Shown here piece after piece: positions 35,628 to 43,689 of a stretch of 52,995 nt of DNA. The stretch spans positions 1 to 52,995 of the forward strand of contig WRIJ01000011.1 of assembly GCA_009782785.1 (NCBI GenBank), in the 5' to 3' direction. The stretch is from Propionibacteriaceae bacterium. Its GTDB lineage: Bacteria > Actinomycetota > Actinomycetes > Propionibacteriales > Propionibacteriaceae. A program made the translations under genes and the position numbers. Position 1 is the stretch's first letter; each line of letters opens with the position of its first letter. The notes under the pieces are model-generated. The model saw nothing but the letters and a program-made list of their open reading frames with translations, did not search any database and was not told the origin of the DNA.

Positions 35628-37142
35628 TCACTCAGTCACGTCATCGTCGACCCAGTCGAAGGTCTTCGAGACAGCCTTCTTCCAATTGCGATAGAGCCGG
35701 TCGCGTTCACTGATTTCCATCTCAGGCAACCAGCGCTTGTCTTCAGCCCAATTGTCGATGACATCTTGTTCACCATCCCAATAGCCGACTGCAATACCGG
35801 CGGCATAAGCAGCACCGAGTGCCGTCGTTTCCGGAACCACAGGACGTACAACAGGAACACCAACCATGTCAGCTTGGAACTGCATGAGTGTATTGTTGGC
35901 GGTCATGCCACCATCCACCTTCAGCTCGGCAAGCTTCGCACCCGAGTCAGCTTCCATAGCGTCGAGCACCTCACGGGTCTGGAAAGCGGTTGCCTCCAGT
36001 GCTGCGCGTGCAATGTGGCCACGATTCACATAGCGGGTCAGGCCCACGATTGCGCCTCGAGCATCACCACGCCAATAGGGGGCAAAGAGTCCCGAGAAGG
36101 CGGGTACGAAATAGGCTCCACCGTTATCATCGACCGACATGGCGAGTTTCTCCACCTCAGGGGAAGAGTCGAACATACTCAGGTTGTCGCGCAACCATTG
36201 AATGAGTGATCCGGTGACAGCGATCGAACCTTCGAGGGCATAGACAGGCTTGCGACCATCGATCTGATAACACAGGGTCGTGAGCAGTCCATTCTTGGAA
36301 AAAACCGGCTTCTCACCAGTGTTCATTAACATGAAACAGCCGGTACCATAAGTGTTCTTGGCTTTGCCAACCTCGAAGCAGGCTTGCCCGAAAGTAGCAG
36401 CTTGCTGATCACCCAGGTCACCAGAAACGGGGAGACCCGCAACCACTGGCTCTTTTGCAGTGCCGTACACCATTGACGAAGGTTTGATCTCAGGCAGCAT
36501 CGACTCGGGGATCGTCATGTCTGCCACAATGTCGGATGCCCATGACAGCGTACGGGCATCCATGAGCATGGTACGCGAGGCATTGGTCACATCAGTGATA
36601 TGGATGCCACCATCCACACCACCAGTCAAATTCCAAATCAGCCACGTATCGATATTGCCCATGAGCAGTTTTCCTGCTTCAGCGGATGCGCGAGCGCCCT
36701 CAACATTGTCGAGGATCCATTTCACTTTCGGGCCTGAGAAGTAGGTCGCTAGGGGGAGTCCCACCCGCGAGGCGTACTTGTTCTGATCTCCACCGCCGAG
36801 TTCGTCGACGATGGCTTGGGTACGGGTGTCCTGCCACACGATGGCGTTGTACACCGGTTGACCAGTGGTCTTATCCCAAACCACAGTGGTCTCGCGCTGA
36901 TTGGTGATGCCAATGGCAGCTATGTCGTCTTTGGTGACCTTGGCTTCATTGAGGGCACCAGTAATCACCTGAACAGTACGGGTCCAGATCTCGATCGGAT
37001 CGTGCTCCACCCATCCAGCACGCGGGAAAATCTGCTCATGTTCGAGCTGATGGCTTCCCACTGAGCGACCGGCATGGTTGAAGACGATGGCGCGAGAGCT
37101 GGTCGTACCTTGGTCAATAGAAAGGATGTATTTGTCTGACAT
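35628..37142 (-). CDS. glpK: Glycerol kinase
   Basis: 504-aa FGGY-family kinase converting glycerol to sn-glycerol 3-phosphate with ATP. The N-terminal phosphate loop is [36 protein letters not shown] and [15 protein letters not shown] are typical family segments. Length equals that of E. coli GlpK. GGAGGA lies before the ATG. It lies downstream of glpF on the same strand but a strong hairpin (37279-37310) separates the two, so partly independent expression is likely. Glycerol 3-phosphate could also feed the CDP-glycerol polymer genes at 5331-7735, by inference. Confidence 0.97.
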   Translation of the reverse strand: MSDKYILSIDQGTTSSRAIVFNHAGRSVGSHQLEHEQIFPRAGWVEHDPIEIWTRTVQVITGALNEAKVTKDDIAAIGITNQRETTVVWDKTTGQPVYNAIVWQDTRTQAIVDELGGGDQNKYASRVGLPLATYFSGPKVKWILDNVEGARASAEAGKLLMGNIDTWLIWNLTGGVDGGIHITDVTNASRTMLMDARTLSWASDIVADMTIPESMLPEIKPSSMVYGTAKEPVVAGLPVSGDLGDQQAATFGQACFEVGKAKNTYGTGCFMLMNTGEKPVFSKNGLLTTLCYQIDGRKPVYALEGSIAVTGSLIQWLRDNLSMFDSSPEVEKLAMSVDDNGGAYFVPAFSGLFAPYWRGDARGAIVGLTRYVNRGHIARAALEATAFQTREVLDAMEADSGAKLAELKVDGGMTANNTLMQFQADMVGVPVVRPVVPETTALGAAYAAGIAVGYWDGEQDVIDNWAEDKRWLPEMEISERDRLYRNWKKAVSKTFDWVDDDVTE

Positions 37143-37278
37143 TGTTCCTCCGTTGGATTCGTGTCGTTACGTTAGTTGTGAAAGTCGTGAGTAATTGCGT
37201 ACTCATCAAGTCTGAGTGTGGGTAGTTTCATACTAGGCCACGTTGCCGAAGATGAAACCACATGGATGTTAGTCGTGT

Positions 37279-37310
37279 GGTGCCGGAGGTACGGGCGTAC
37301 TTCCGGCACC
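37279..37310 (-). terminator. Strong hairpin after glpF, terminator-like
   Basis: GGTGCCGGA-G-GTAC pairs with GTAC-T-TCCGGCACC (14 bp including one G.T) around a 4-nt loop, 27 bp after the glpF stop. It lacks a T-run. Confidence 0.6.
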
Positions 37311-37336
37311 CGTTGACCAAGGTCGGGCTAGACAGG

Positions 37337-38152
37337 CTACGAAACTGTCCAGGCAACCCCGGAAACTGCAAGATAGGCGAGGCCCGCAAGGACACCACCC
37401 AGTATGGGCCCAAGAATCGGCACCCAGGAGTAACTCCAGTCGGAGTCACCCTTGCCCTTGGTGGGCATTACTGCATGCCAGAGTCGTGGCCCGAGGTCAC
37501 GTGCTGGGTTGATAGCATAACCAGTGGGTCCACCCAAGGACGCACCGATGGCGACAATGAGGAAAGCAACACCGAGGGCATTCAGCCACCCCATGTTTGC
37601 CACACCACTGCCAGCACCAGCTGCATACCCACTGATCAGGACAACAAACACCAGAACGAAGGTCGCGATGATCTCTGTGACCAGATTCCATCCGTACGAT
37701 CGTGACGCTGGTCCTGTGGAGAAGACGCCCAGCTTTGATCCTTCTGGTTGCTCAATGTCGAATTGCTTTTTGTAAACCAGCCACGCAAGTGCGGCACCCA
37801 AGAAAGCACCCGCCATTTGAGCCAGGATATAGAAGCCGATCACACTTGCGGTGATAGGAATATCGCACTCGGCACCCGTACCACGGAAGCATGGGTTTTC
37901 TGTGCCCACCTTTGACGCAGCGATGCCCAAGGTCACCGCAGGGTTGAGATGGCCACCAGTTTGGAAGGCAACAAGGACGCCGGAGAAGACCGCGAGGCCC
38001 CATCCGAAGTTGATCAGCAACCAGCCGCCACCTTGTCCTTTGCTCTTGTTGAACGAAACGTTCATACACACACCAGCACCTAAAAGGATCAGCATGGCTG
38101 TGCCCATGAACTCGGACAGGAAGATCTGTCCAAGAGATACTGCAAGAAGCAT
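37337..38152 (-). CDS. glpF: Glycerol uptake facilitator (aquaglyceroporin)
   Basis: 271-aa MIP-family channel for glycerol diffusion. The two half-helix motifs are GGHLNPAVTLG and YAINPARDLGPR; Asp after NPAR marks the glycerol-conducting subgroup. Six membrane segments are apparent, and an insert between helices carries two Cys (ENPCFRGTGAECDIP), possibly an external disulfide. The frame runs 66 codons further upstream but that part is unlike the family; the ATG at 38152 begins MLLAVSLGQIFLSEFMGTA with a GAGAG site ahead. A palindrome (38168-38185) lies just upstream. Divergent from the SorC regulator. Confidence 0.94.
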   Translation of the reverse strand: MLLAVSLGQIFLSEFMGTAMLILLGAGVCMNVSFNKSKGQGGGWLLINFGWGLAVFSGVLVAFQTGGHLNPAVTLGIAASKVGTENPCFRGTGAECDIPITASVIGFYILAQMAGAFLGAALAWLVYKKQFDIEQPEGSKLGVFSTGPASRSYGWNLVTEIIATFVLVFVVLISGYAAGAGSGVANMGWLNALGVAFLIVAIGASLGGPTGYAINPARDLGPRLWHAVMPTKGKGDSDWSYSWVPILGPILGGVLAGLAYLAVSGVAWTVS

Positions 38153-38167
38153 GAGGTCTCTCTTTCT

Positions 38168-38185
38168 GGCATCGTCAGTGATGCC
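38168..38185. promoter_or_regulatory. Inverted repeat upstream of glpF, candidate operator
   Basis: GGCATC-GTCAGT-GATGCC, perfect 6-bp arms, 16 bp before the glpF ATG and in the glpF/SorC-regulator intergenic region. A plausible regulator site or leader hairpin. Confidence 0.45.
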
Positions 38186-38205
38186 TTGTAGTCGGGACCC
38201 CCATC

Positions 38206-38235
38206 TTGCCGAAGACCCAGCATTTCCTCTAGGGT
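38206..38235 (+). promoter_or_regulatory. Candidate promoter of the SorC-type regulator
   Basis: TTGCCG (38206-38211), 18-bp spacer, TAGGGT (38230-38235); transcription start expected near 38242, ahead of a GGGAGG ribosome site. Confidence 0.45.
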
Positions 38236-38266
38236 GTGGGAGAACGTGCAGATGGGAGGCAATATC

Positions 38267-39232
38267 ATGCACGAGCGCTACGATGACATGCACGAAGCAT
38301 GTGTCCGTTACTATGTTCAAGATGAAACGATGGAGTCGATTGCACGCCATCTGAAACTCTCCAGATCCTCGGTGTCGAGGCTTCTGTCTGAGGCTCGAAA
38401 TACCGGGATGGTACGAATATCTGTGGAAGCCCCCTATGGGTCTTCTTCACCGATTGCTCGCAGTGTTTCTGCACTCTTTTCGGTACGCGTCCACCTGGCT
38501 CAAGTCGGTGAAGCTGCTTCGGTGACGACTCGTTTTGAACGGGTTTCTCGCTTAGCTGCTGCCACTTTACGTAATAGCGTGAAAGATGGTGACTTCATTG
38601 GAGTGGCTTGGGGGGTGACGTTGTCCAACATTGTTCCTTTCCTTGATCGCTGCCCACTCCATGATGCGACTATTGTGCAGATGAATGGTGGTACGAATTA
38701 TCACGACACATCGGCTCGCCATGTGGCTGCGATTTTGCAGGCTTTGTCACAGACGTTCGATGCTCGCATCGTCCAATTCCCGGTACCGGCTTTCTTCGAT
38801 TATGCCGAAACGAAGCAGGCTATGTGGAGGGAACGCTCCGTACAGTTTGTCCGATCCCTCCAATCCAAGATTGATGTGGCCATTTTTGGGATTGGTACGA
38901 TCGGTGCCCGCGTACCCTCGTACGTCTATTCTGCAGGTTTTCTCGATGATGAGGACGTTGCACGGATGCGTGAAGATGGGGTGGTTGGTGATGTGTGTAC
39001 AGTGTTGCTGCGCAAGGATGGGAGTTTCGAAGACATTTCGATGAACCATCGGGCTTCAGGGCTGACACCTCACGAGCTGCGCGAGATCCCGACTCGTATT
39101 GGAGTGGTGGCTGATCCGTCGCGGGCTAATTCTCTGCTGGGTGCTCTTCGGGCCAGAACGATCACTGATCTTGTGTGTGACGATACGACTGCTCGGGCTT
39201 TACTGGATTTGATTGATCACAGGGATCACTAG
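38267..39232 (+). CDS. SorC/DeoR-type sugar-binding transcriptional regulator
   Basis: 321 aa. The N-terminal helix-turn-helix (about residues 16-45) is MESIARHLKLSRSSVSRLL; the rest is the SorC-type effector domain, a NagB/RpiA-like fold that binds phosphorylated sugars (DGDFIGVAWGVTLSNIV, DVAIFGIGTIGARVPSYVYS, GDVCTVLLRKDGS). GGGAGG precedes the ATG at 38267; the frame opens 11 codons earlier without a site. Transcribed divergently from glpF-glpK, so control of glycerol uptake with glycerol 3-phosphate or a triose phosphate as effector is the natural inference. Confidence 0.92.
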   Translation: MHERYDDMHEACVRYYVQDETMESIARHLKLSRSSVSRLLSEARNTGMVRISVEAPYGSSSPIARSVSALFSVRVHLAQVGEAASVTTRFERVSRLAAATLRNSVKDGDFIGVAWGVTLSNIVPFLDRCPLHDATIVQMNGGTNYHDTSARHVAAILQALSQTFDARIVQFPVPAFFDYAETKQAMWRERSVQFVRSLQSKIDVAIFGIGTIGARVPSYVYSAGFLDDEDVARMREDGVVGDVCTVLLRKDGSFEDISMNHRASGLTPHELREIPTRIGVVADPSRANSLLGALRARTITDLVCDDTTARALLDLIDHRDH

Positions 39233-39250
39233 ATTCGCGAGATCCTTGAA

Positions 39251-39895
39251 CTACTCTGTCTCCAGGAAGTCGCCGCAGAAATCCGAGATGAGTTGAGCCA
39301 GTAGTGCTGGTTGTGTGGAGAGTAAGTTGGCATCGGTACCTGGAAGAAGACGCTTCATGGCGCACTTGTGTGAAGCAGCCTGCTCAGCGCTGGCTCGACC
39401 CATGGGGTCACCATCAGCAGCCAGGACGAGTGTGGGCGTACTCAATTGTGAAAGATCCACCCACATGTCCGATTCTGCTAGTGCTTCCAGGGCAGCGACC
39501 ACGTGTTCTTTGCTGATGTCTTTGAAAAACATCGAAGGGGTCAGGCGGGCAACCCACAGCTGGCGAGAAAGGACGGCCTGGGCCGGAACCATGGGTGTCG
39601 AGATGAGGACGATGTGCTTGATTTTCTTCGGGTATTGAAGGGCCGTGCGTAGAGCGACGAGTCCGCCAAGGGAGTATCCCACGAGGTCTGCGTGTTCGGC
39701 TCCTCGAGCTTCCATAAGGTCAACGACCGCACCCACAGCGTTGTCCATAGAGAAGCCATGATGCTCTGTGGGTTTGAGCCCTTTGAGCCAGGGTGCAACC
39801 ATGGGTTGATCGGGGTTGATCGCACCCACCACATCCTGCCAGGCGGGAGGGGATTGCCCGGGACCATGGAGGAAGACCAGCAGTGGAGTATCCAT
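39251..39895 (-). CDS. Alpha/beta-hydrolase fold protein lacking the catalytic His
   Basis: 214 aa, alpha/beta-hydrolase fold. Oxyanion loop FLHGPGQSP, nucleophile elbow GYSLGG (Ser), acidic residue in AADGDPM. The C-terminal His of the triad, expected in a PGxGH-type turn, is replaced: the sequence reads LLPGTDANLLSTQP, Ala where His normally stands, and the only other C-terminal His (SHKC) is too early. So it is either inactive, uses a different base, or has a non-hydrolytic role. Convergent with the SorC regulator, 18 bp apart. Substrate unknown. Confidence 0.85.
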   Translation of the reverse strand: MDTPLLVFLHGPGQSPPAWQDVVGAINPDQPMVAPWLKGLKPTEHHGFSMDNAVGAVVDLMEARGAEHADLVGYSLGGLVALRTALQYPKKIKHIVLISTPMVPAQAVLSRQLWVARLTPSMFFKDISKEHVVAALEALAESDMWVDLSQLSTPTLVLAADGDPMGRASAEQAASHKCAMKRLLPGTDANLLSTQPALLAQLISDFCGDFLETE

Positions 39896-40006
39896 GGTCT
39901 TATTGTTCCATGACTAGACAAAATCAGGCATGTGACCGATAGTTACCAGCTGTACCCCTCAGGGACGGGGATGTGGTTTCCGGATTCCTCAGAAAACACT
40001 GATGAG

Positions 40007-40040
40007 ATTAAAGTTTAACTTTAATTTCAGCATATATACT
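40007..40040 (+). promoter_or_regulatory. AT-rich palindrome and -10 box before the DUF4143 ATPase
   Basis: ATTAAAGTTTAACTTTAAT (40007-40025) is a perfect 19-bp palindrome with a central T. TATACT (40035-40040) is a good -10 box, so the palindrome covers the -35 zone and could act as an operator. The patch is far more AT-rich than its surroundings. Confidence 0.55.
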
Positions 40041-40075
40041 GTTCCTATAGCCCACTGGGAATGTGAGGAGGAGCT

Positions 40076-41290
40076 ATGTACATTCCAAGACACCTGGAAC
40101 CAGTCGTACAACAAGCAACCACGACCTTTCCTGTGGTGATGGTTACTGGTCCTCGCCAAGTGGGCAAAACGACCTTGCTAGAATCGCTTGCCGAGCAAGG
40201 AAGAGCCTATGTTTCCTTGGATTCACCACTCAATCGCGAGATGGCAAAAACCGACCCTGAACTTTTCCTCCACCGCTATCCACCACCAGTTTTTATCGAC
40301 GAATTCCAGCACGCCAAAGAACTACTCCCTTACATCAAAATCCATGTCGACAAGCACAAACGCAACGGTGATTTCTGGCTCACAGGGTCCCAAATGTTTC
40401 CCATGATGAAACAGGTTGGCGAATCTTTAGCAGGTCGTGTGGCTGTGATTCCTATGCAAGGACTATCTCACCGCGAAATATCGAAACTTGACCATGCCCC
40501 GTTTAGTGTGAAACCCAAGGAATGGATTAGTCGACTGGCAACGAGCCCCTCGCTCACTGTGCTCGATGTTTTCGAAAGAATATTCCAAGGATCGCTGCCA
40601 AGAACATATAGTGAGCATCCCAACAGGGAACTGTTCTATAGCTCCTATGTTGACACCTATCTTCAGCGCGATATCCGAGAAATGACAGGTATTGGCAATG
40701 AGCTTGCTTTCCTGCGTTTCATGACAGCTTGCGCTGCGAGAACGGCTCAACAAGTCACCTATACCGAGCTCGCGCGGGATGTAGGAATCAGCTCACCCAC
40801 TGCCAAACAATGGTTGTCATTACTTGCTACCTCGGGAATCGTGATGCTCGTGGAACCGTACTTCAACAATGCACTCACCCGAATCGTGAAATCCCCCAAA
40901 ATGTATTTCATGGACACGGGACTGGCGACTTATCTGACCCGCTGGGAATCTCCGGCCACTCTCGAAGTCTCGATGATGAGTGGTGCGCTCTTTGAAACCT
41001 ACGTCATGTCTGAGATCGTCAAAAACTACTACAACTCCGCTCGGCGTCCACCCATCTATTACTATCGCGACACTCAGCAACGAGAAATCGACTTGATTAT
41101 TGAGGCCGACAACGTTCTTCATCCTTTCGAAATCAAAAAGTCAGCATCACCTGGGAGAGGATCCATTCGCCATTTCAATGTTCTCGAAAAAACACAGAAG
41201 AAGATCGGTGCTGGTGGTGTGATCTGCATGACAGACACCGTCATCCCCATTGATTCACAGAATCACTTCATTCCGGCTTGGCTGATGTGA
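40076..41290 (+). CDS. AAA_14/DUF4143 ATP-binding protein
   Basis: 404 aa. P-loop ATPase domain with Walker A GPRQVGKT (25-32) and Walker B VFIDEFQHA, then a winged-helix-like middle and a C-terminal DUF4143 domain (about 200-380) with EIDLIIE and FEIKKSAS resembling the PD-(D/E)XK nuclease-like core seen in this group. GGAGGAG precedes the ATG. The biochemical role of the family is poorly defined; members are patchily distributed and often near toxin-antitoxin genes, as here. An AT-rich promoter with a 19-bp palindrome suggests acquisition. Confidence 0.88.
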   Translation: MYIPRHLEPVVQQATTTFPVVMVTGPRQVGKTTLLESLAEQGRAYVSLDSPLNREMAKTDPELFLHRYPPPVFIDEFQHAKELLPYIKIHVDKHKRNGDFWLTGSQMFPMMKQVGESLAGRVAVIPMQGLSHREISKLDHAPFSVKPKEWISRLATSPSLTVLDVFERIFQGSLPRTYSEHPNRELFYSSYVDTYLQRDIREMTGIGNELAFLRFMTACAARTAQQVTYTELARDVGISSPTAKQWLSLLATSGIVMLVEPYFNNALTRIVKSPKMYFMDTGLATYLTRWESPATLEVSMMSGALFETYVMSEIVKNYYNSARRPPIYYYRDTQQREIDLIIEADNVLHPFEIKKSASPGRGSIRHFNVLEKTQKKIGAGGVICMTDTVIPIDSQNHFIPAWLM

Positions 41291-41700
41291 TGAGACTCCC
41301 CTTGCTACTTTCGCCCCGAATCGATGAAGGAAAACATCATCTCATCAGTGACCACTCCGGTTTGAACTCTCGTCATGCCAGATAGGGGTGACGCTCACCG
41401 ACCCCGTCTTCCTAGGCAAGCCAAGCCCACCAGCCCCGTCTTCCTGCGCGGAGAAAGCCCCACCAACCCTGTCACCGCGTACGGGCGAAGCCCCACTCAC
41501 CTTGTCATGCTGTGTGCGGACGAAGCCCCATTCACCCCGTCTTCCTGCGCGCGGAGCGTCGCAGGATCCAGATATGTGGTAAACCATCATTGGTGAGACT
41601 GGCGTGGTTGACGTTCACCCACAGACTCTGACAGGCGATACATATGGTGTCTGGTTTCTGCGAGTCGCCCTGGCGGGCTCCGCAGAAAGACGGAGACCGG
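41291..41700. repeat. Repeat array and two-hairpin element left of parDE
   Basis: Part of a 565-bp gene-free stretch. Units of about 33-35 bp sharing CCCGTCTTCCTGCGC or CTGTCACCG...GAAGCCCCAC run from 41400 to 41570. Then GATCCAGATATGTGG, a spacer with CACAGACTC, and a hairpin (41653-41691; arms TTTCTGCG/CGCAGAAA, loop GCCCTGGCGGGC). Bases 41532-41663 recur at 42528-42659. From 41700 to 41820 nothing else is recognised. Confidence 0.85.
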
Positions 41701-41820
41701 ATGCTGCTGTCATCACGACACTGTGTCGAGCAAGTGCTTCTCTATAAGGATGCCCCCCCCGCAAAATAGCAATCCGGCATGAGACAAATGTGAGCCCACA
41801 AGGGCAAACATCTGAGCTAT

Positions 41821-41849
41821 GGCAAAGCTTGCCAAAACAGAGATAGGCT
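41821..41849 (+). promoter_or_regulatory. parD operator-like repeat and leaderless -10 box
   Basis: GGCAA-AGC-TTGCC (41821-41833) is an inverted repeat suited to antitoxin autoregulation. TAGGCT (41844-41849) lies exactly 6 nt (AGTGTC) before the parD ATG, so the mRNA is probably leaderless. Confidence 0.5.
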
Positions 41850-41855
41850 AGTGTC

Positions 41856-42077
41856 ATGCCAACCATGAATATTTCACTCACGGACGATCTTCGGACATTT
41901 GTCGATGAGCAAGTGACCCAAGGAAGCTTCCAAAGCACAAGTGAGTATGTGAGAACAGTCCTCAGACGCGAAAAAGATATCGCTACACTGAGAGCGAGTG
42001 TTCTCGCCGGAGCAACTGGCCCCTGGACCCCCATGGATGAGGCGTACTTCACCTCTTTGAGATCCGCAATCAGGTGA
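41856..42077 (+). CDS. parD: ParD-like antitoxin (ribbon-helix-helix)
   Basis: 73 aa type II antitoxin. The N-terminal ribbon-helix-helix (MNISLTDDLRTFVDEQV...TSEYVRTVLRR) is the CC2985/ParD form; the C-terminal part wraps the toxin. It should neutralise the adjacent toxin and repress its own promoter. The ATG at 41856 is set by a -10 box 6 nt upstream. The toxin gene begins 7 bp after its stop. The cassette lies between 132-bp direct repeats. Confidence 0.9.
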   Translation: MPTMNISLTDDLRTFVDEQVTQGSFQSTSEYVRTVLRREKDIATLRASVLAGATGPWTPMDEAYFTSLRSAIR

Positions 42078-42084
42078 ATCCCGC

Positions 42085-42441
42085 GTGAAACCAGTCGTTC
42101 ACAGCGCGCAAGCAATAATTGATGTTCGTGATGCCGTCGCCTACTACCACCGAGAAGTTGACCGTCACCTTGCTGATGATTTCATTAACGAACTGGAATC
42201 CGCTATACAACAAATCAGATCGTGGCCAGGCAGCGGTTCGCACAGGTTTTCGGAGCTACTAGATATTTCGGGACTGCAAACCTACTCCCTGAAGAAGTTT
42301 CCGTACCTCATCTTCTACATCGAACACCCAGGGCACACTGCAGTGTGGCGCATCCTCCACATGAGCCAGGATATTCCATTGACACTCCATGAGGATTCGC
42401 TGTCACTCGATTCCAACATTACTTCGGACGATTCCACATAA
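42085..42441 (+). CDS. parE: ParE/RelE-superfamily toxin
   Basis: 118 aa type II toxin. ParE-like features: VHSAQAIIDVRDAVAYYHRE, ADDFINELESAIQQIRSWPG, SLKKFPYLIFYIEH. ParE members poison gyrase, RelE members cleave mRNA; the FPYLIFYI segment and ParD partner favour ParE. GTG start, 7 bp after the antitoxin stop. The C-terminal 20 residues are polar and probably disordered. It ends before the right-hand copy of the flanking repeat. Confidence 0.9.
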   Translation: MKPVVHSAQAIIDVRDAVAYYHREVDRHLADDFINELESAIQQIRSWPGSGSHRFSELLDISGLQTYSLKKFPYLIFYIEHPGHTAVWRILHMSQDIPLTLHEDSLSLDSNITSDDST

Positions 42442-42459
42442 GAGACTTGCCCCTAACAA

Positions 42460-42745
42460 CGATCCCGTCGAGCCACGCACGGGCAAAGTCCCACTCACCC
42501 TGTCACCGTGTACGGTCGAAGTCCCACTCACCCCGTCTTCCTGCGCGCGGAGCGTCGCAGGATCCAGATATGTGGTAAACCATCATGGGTGAGACTGGCG
42601 TGGTTGACGTTCACCCACAGACTCTGACAGGCGATATTTATGGTGTCTGGTTTCTGCGACTTCGCGCAGGGTGACGAGGAAATGTCATTCTGCGGAGCCC
42701 GCTAGGGCGACTCGCAGTGCGCAGAAAGACGGTGGTGGGTTTAAC
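42460..42745. repeat. Repeat array and hairpins right of parDE
   Basis: Within a 384-bp gene-free stretch. Two array units share CCCACTCACCC. The 132-bp copy 42528-42659 matches 41532-41663 with about three differences and no gaps by eye. A short hairpin TGCGA-CTTCG-CGCA and a further dispersed hairpin (about 42690-42730, TTCTGCGGAG...GACTCGCAG) follow. Confidence 0.88.
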
Positions 42746-42780
42746 TCAGAAGGGGACGCACCCTTGACGTATTGCTCGCG

Positions 42781-42817
42781 TCCACAGTTAGCAGTCATCA
42801 CGACCGTTAACTGTGGA
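42781..42817. terminator. Inverted repeat after vapC, terminator-like
   Basis: TCCACAGTTA and TAACTGTGGA, 10-bp perfect stem with a 17-nt loop, 9 bp after the vapC stop on the minus strand. There is no T-run. The loop side shares GTTAACGGTC with the inverted repeat at 30782-30810. Confidence 0.5.
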
Positions 42818-42825
42818 AGGGAATG

Positions 42826-43269
42826 TCACGTTGGATTCCGTGGGAGTACAGTCTTCGTCAGCACTTCCAACCGTACTCCGCATGCTTCATAGGTTGACAG
42901 CGCTCGAGCATCGCGGGTGACCAGAACAATATTGTTCTCTCGAGCCGCCAAAGCTACAAGGCCATCGTACGTTACGCCACCGGATATTCCCAGCTGACTA
43001 AGTTCGTCGTGAACTCGGTGAGCTAACTCGGTTGGAATCATCCAGCACATGGTGAAGCTATCGTTGATCAACATGGCAGCATCTGTTGAGTCCAACCGAT
43101 TGGCGCCAGGTAACCGGGTGAGAACAGAATATGTTTCTGCTAGGGCATGACCACACAGTCCAAGCTTGCGCCCCTGTGCCCAGTGGGCAACCTGCTCATG
43201 GGCTCCATGAGTGTTCATCAACAAGGGAACCGCGACACTCGTGTCAAGACCGTACTGAATGTCACTCAC
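42826..43269 (-). CDS. vapC: PIN-domain toxin (VapC type)
   Basis: 147-aa PIN-domain ribonuclease, predicted toxin. The acidic metal site is complete: D9 (GLDTSV), E45 (ALAETYSVL), D102 (TYDGLVALAA) and D120 (LVTRDARAL). Its start overlaps the antitoxin gene by 4 bp, so the two are coupled. Such toxins cleave tRNA or rRNA; the target here is unknown. Confidence 0.92.
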   Translation of the reverse strand: MSDIQYGLDTSVAVPLLMNTHGAHEQVAHWAQGRKLGLCGHALAETYSVLTRLPGANRLDSTDAAMLINDSFTMCWMIPTELAHRVHDELSQLGISGGVTYDGLVALAARENNIVLVTRDARALSTYEACGVRLEVLTKTVLPRNPT

Positions 43270-43505
43270 CGTCGACCTGCATCGATCAGGGAAAACATCA
43301 TGTCATCAGTGAGAGCCTCGTCCGAGGTGGCCACCAACCTTCCATCCGCATTTCTCACCAGTACGGCAGTACGTCCCGCCGGAGTGATCTGCAGACCACG
43401 ACCGTACGGCGACACATCAACAGTCGCCCCAGCGGTCAAACCGAAAGCTTGCCGGTATTGCTTGGGCAAAAGAACTCTGCCACCAGAATCAATCTTCGCT
43501 TCCAT
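43266..43505 (-). CDS. vapB: AbrB/SpoVT-type antitoxin (VapB role)
   Basis: 79 aa. The N-terminal swapped-hairpin AbrB domain is KIDSGGRVLLPKQYRQAFGL...VDVSPYGRGLQI; the C-terminal tail should bind the toxin. TAAGAT lies exactly 6 nt before the ATG, giving a leaderless mRNA. ATGGGA...TCCCAT arms flank this promoter and could be its autoregulatory operator. Confidence 0.92.
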   Translation of the reverse strand: MEAKIDSGGRVLLPKQYRQAFGLTAGATVDVSPYGRGLQITPAGRTAVLVRNADGRLVATSDEALTDDMMFSLIDAGRR

Positions 43506-43532
43506 GGGACTATCTTACCATTTAATTCCCAT
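43503..43532 (-). promoter_or_regulatory. vapBC leaderless promoter with operator-like arms
   Basis: On the minus strand, AATGGGA...TAAGAT-AGTCCC-ATG: the -10 box (43512-43517) is 6 nt from the start codon, and the flanking ATGGGA and TCCCAT form an inverted repeat across it. Confidence 0.55.
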
Positions 43533-43689
43533 TTTCGATTGGCTTACCCTCACTGCCTGTCTTTCGGCGGATCAGTCTCCATGAGAGAGTCACCACGGTG
43601 GAGAGTCGATGGATTCTGCGACTTCGCGCAGAAAGACGGGGGCGGGGGCAACAATGCTGTTCCACCCTCGCAGTCTCGCTTATCTAACA

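Noticed and set aside
38153-38350. 66-residue N-terminal extension of GlpF
   Set aside because: It crosses the divergent regulator's promoter and start and is unlike aquaporin N-termini; the ATG at 38152 is better.
41345-41596. Short frames in the repeat arrays beside parDE
   Set aside because: Composition is that of the repeat; no start signal or domain.
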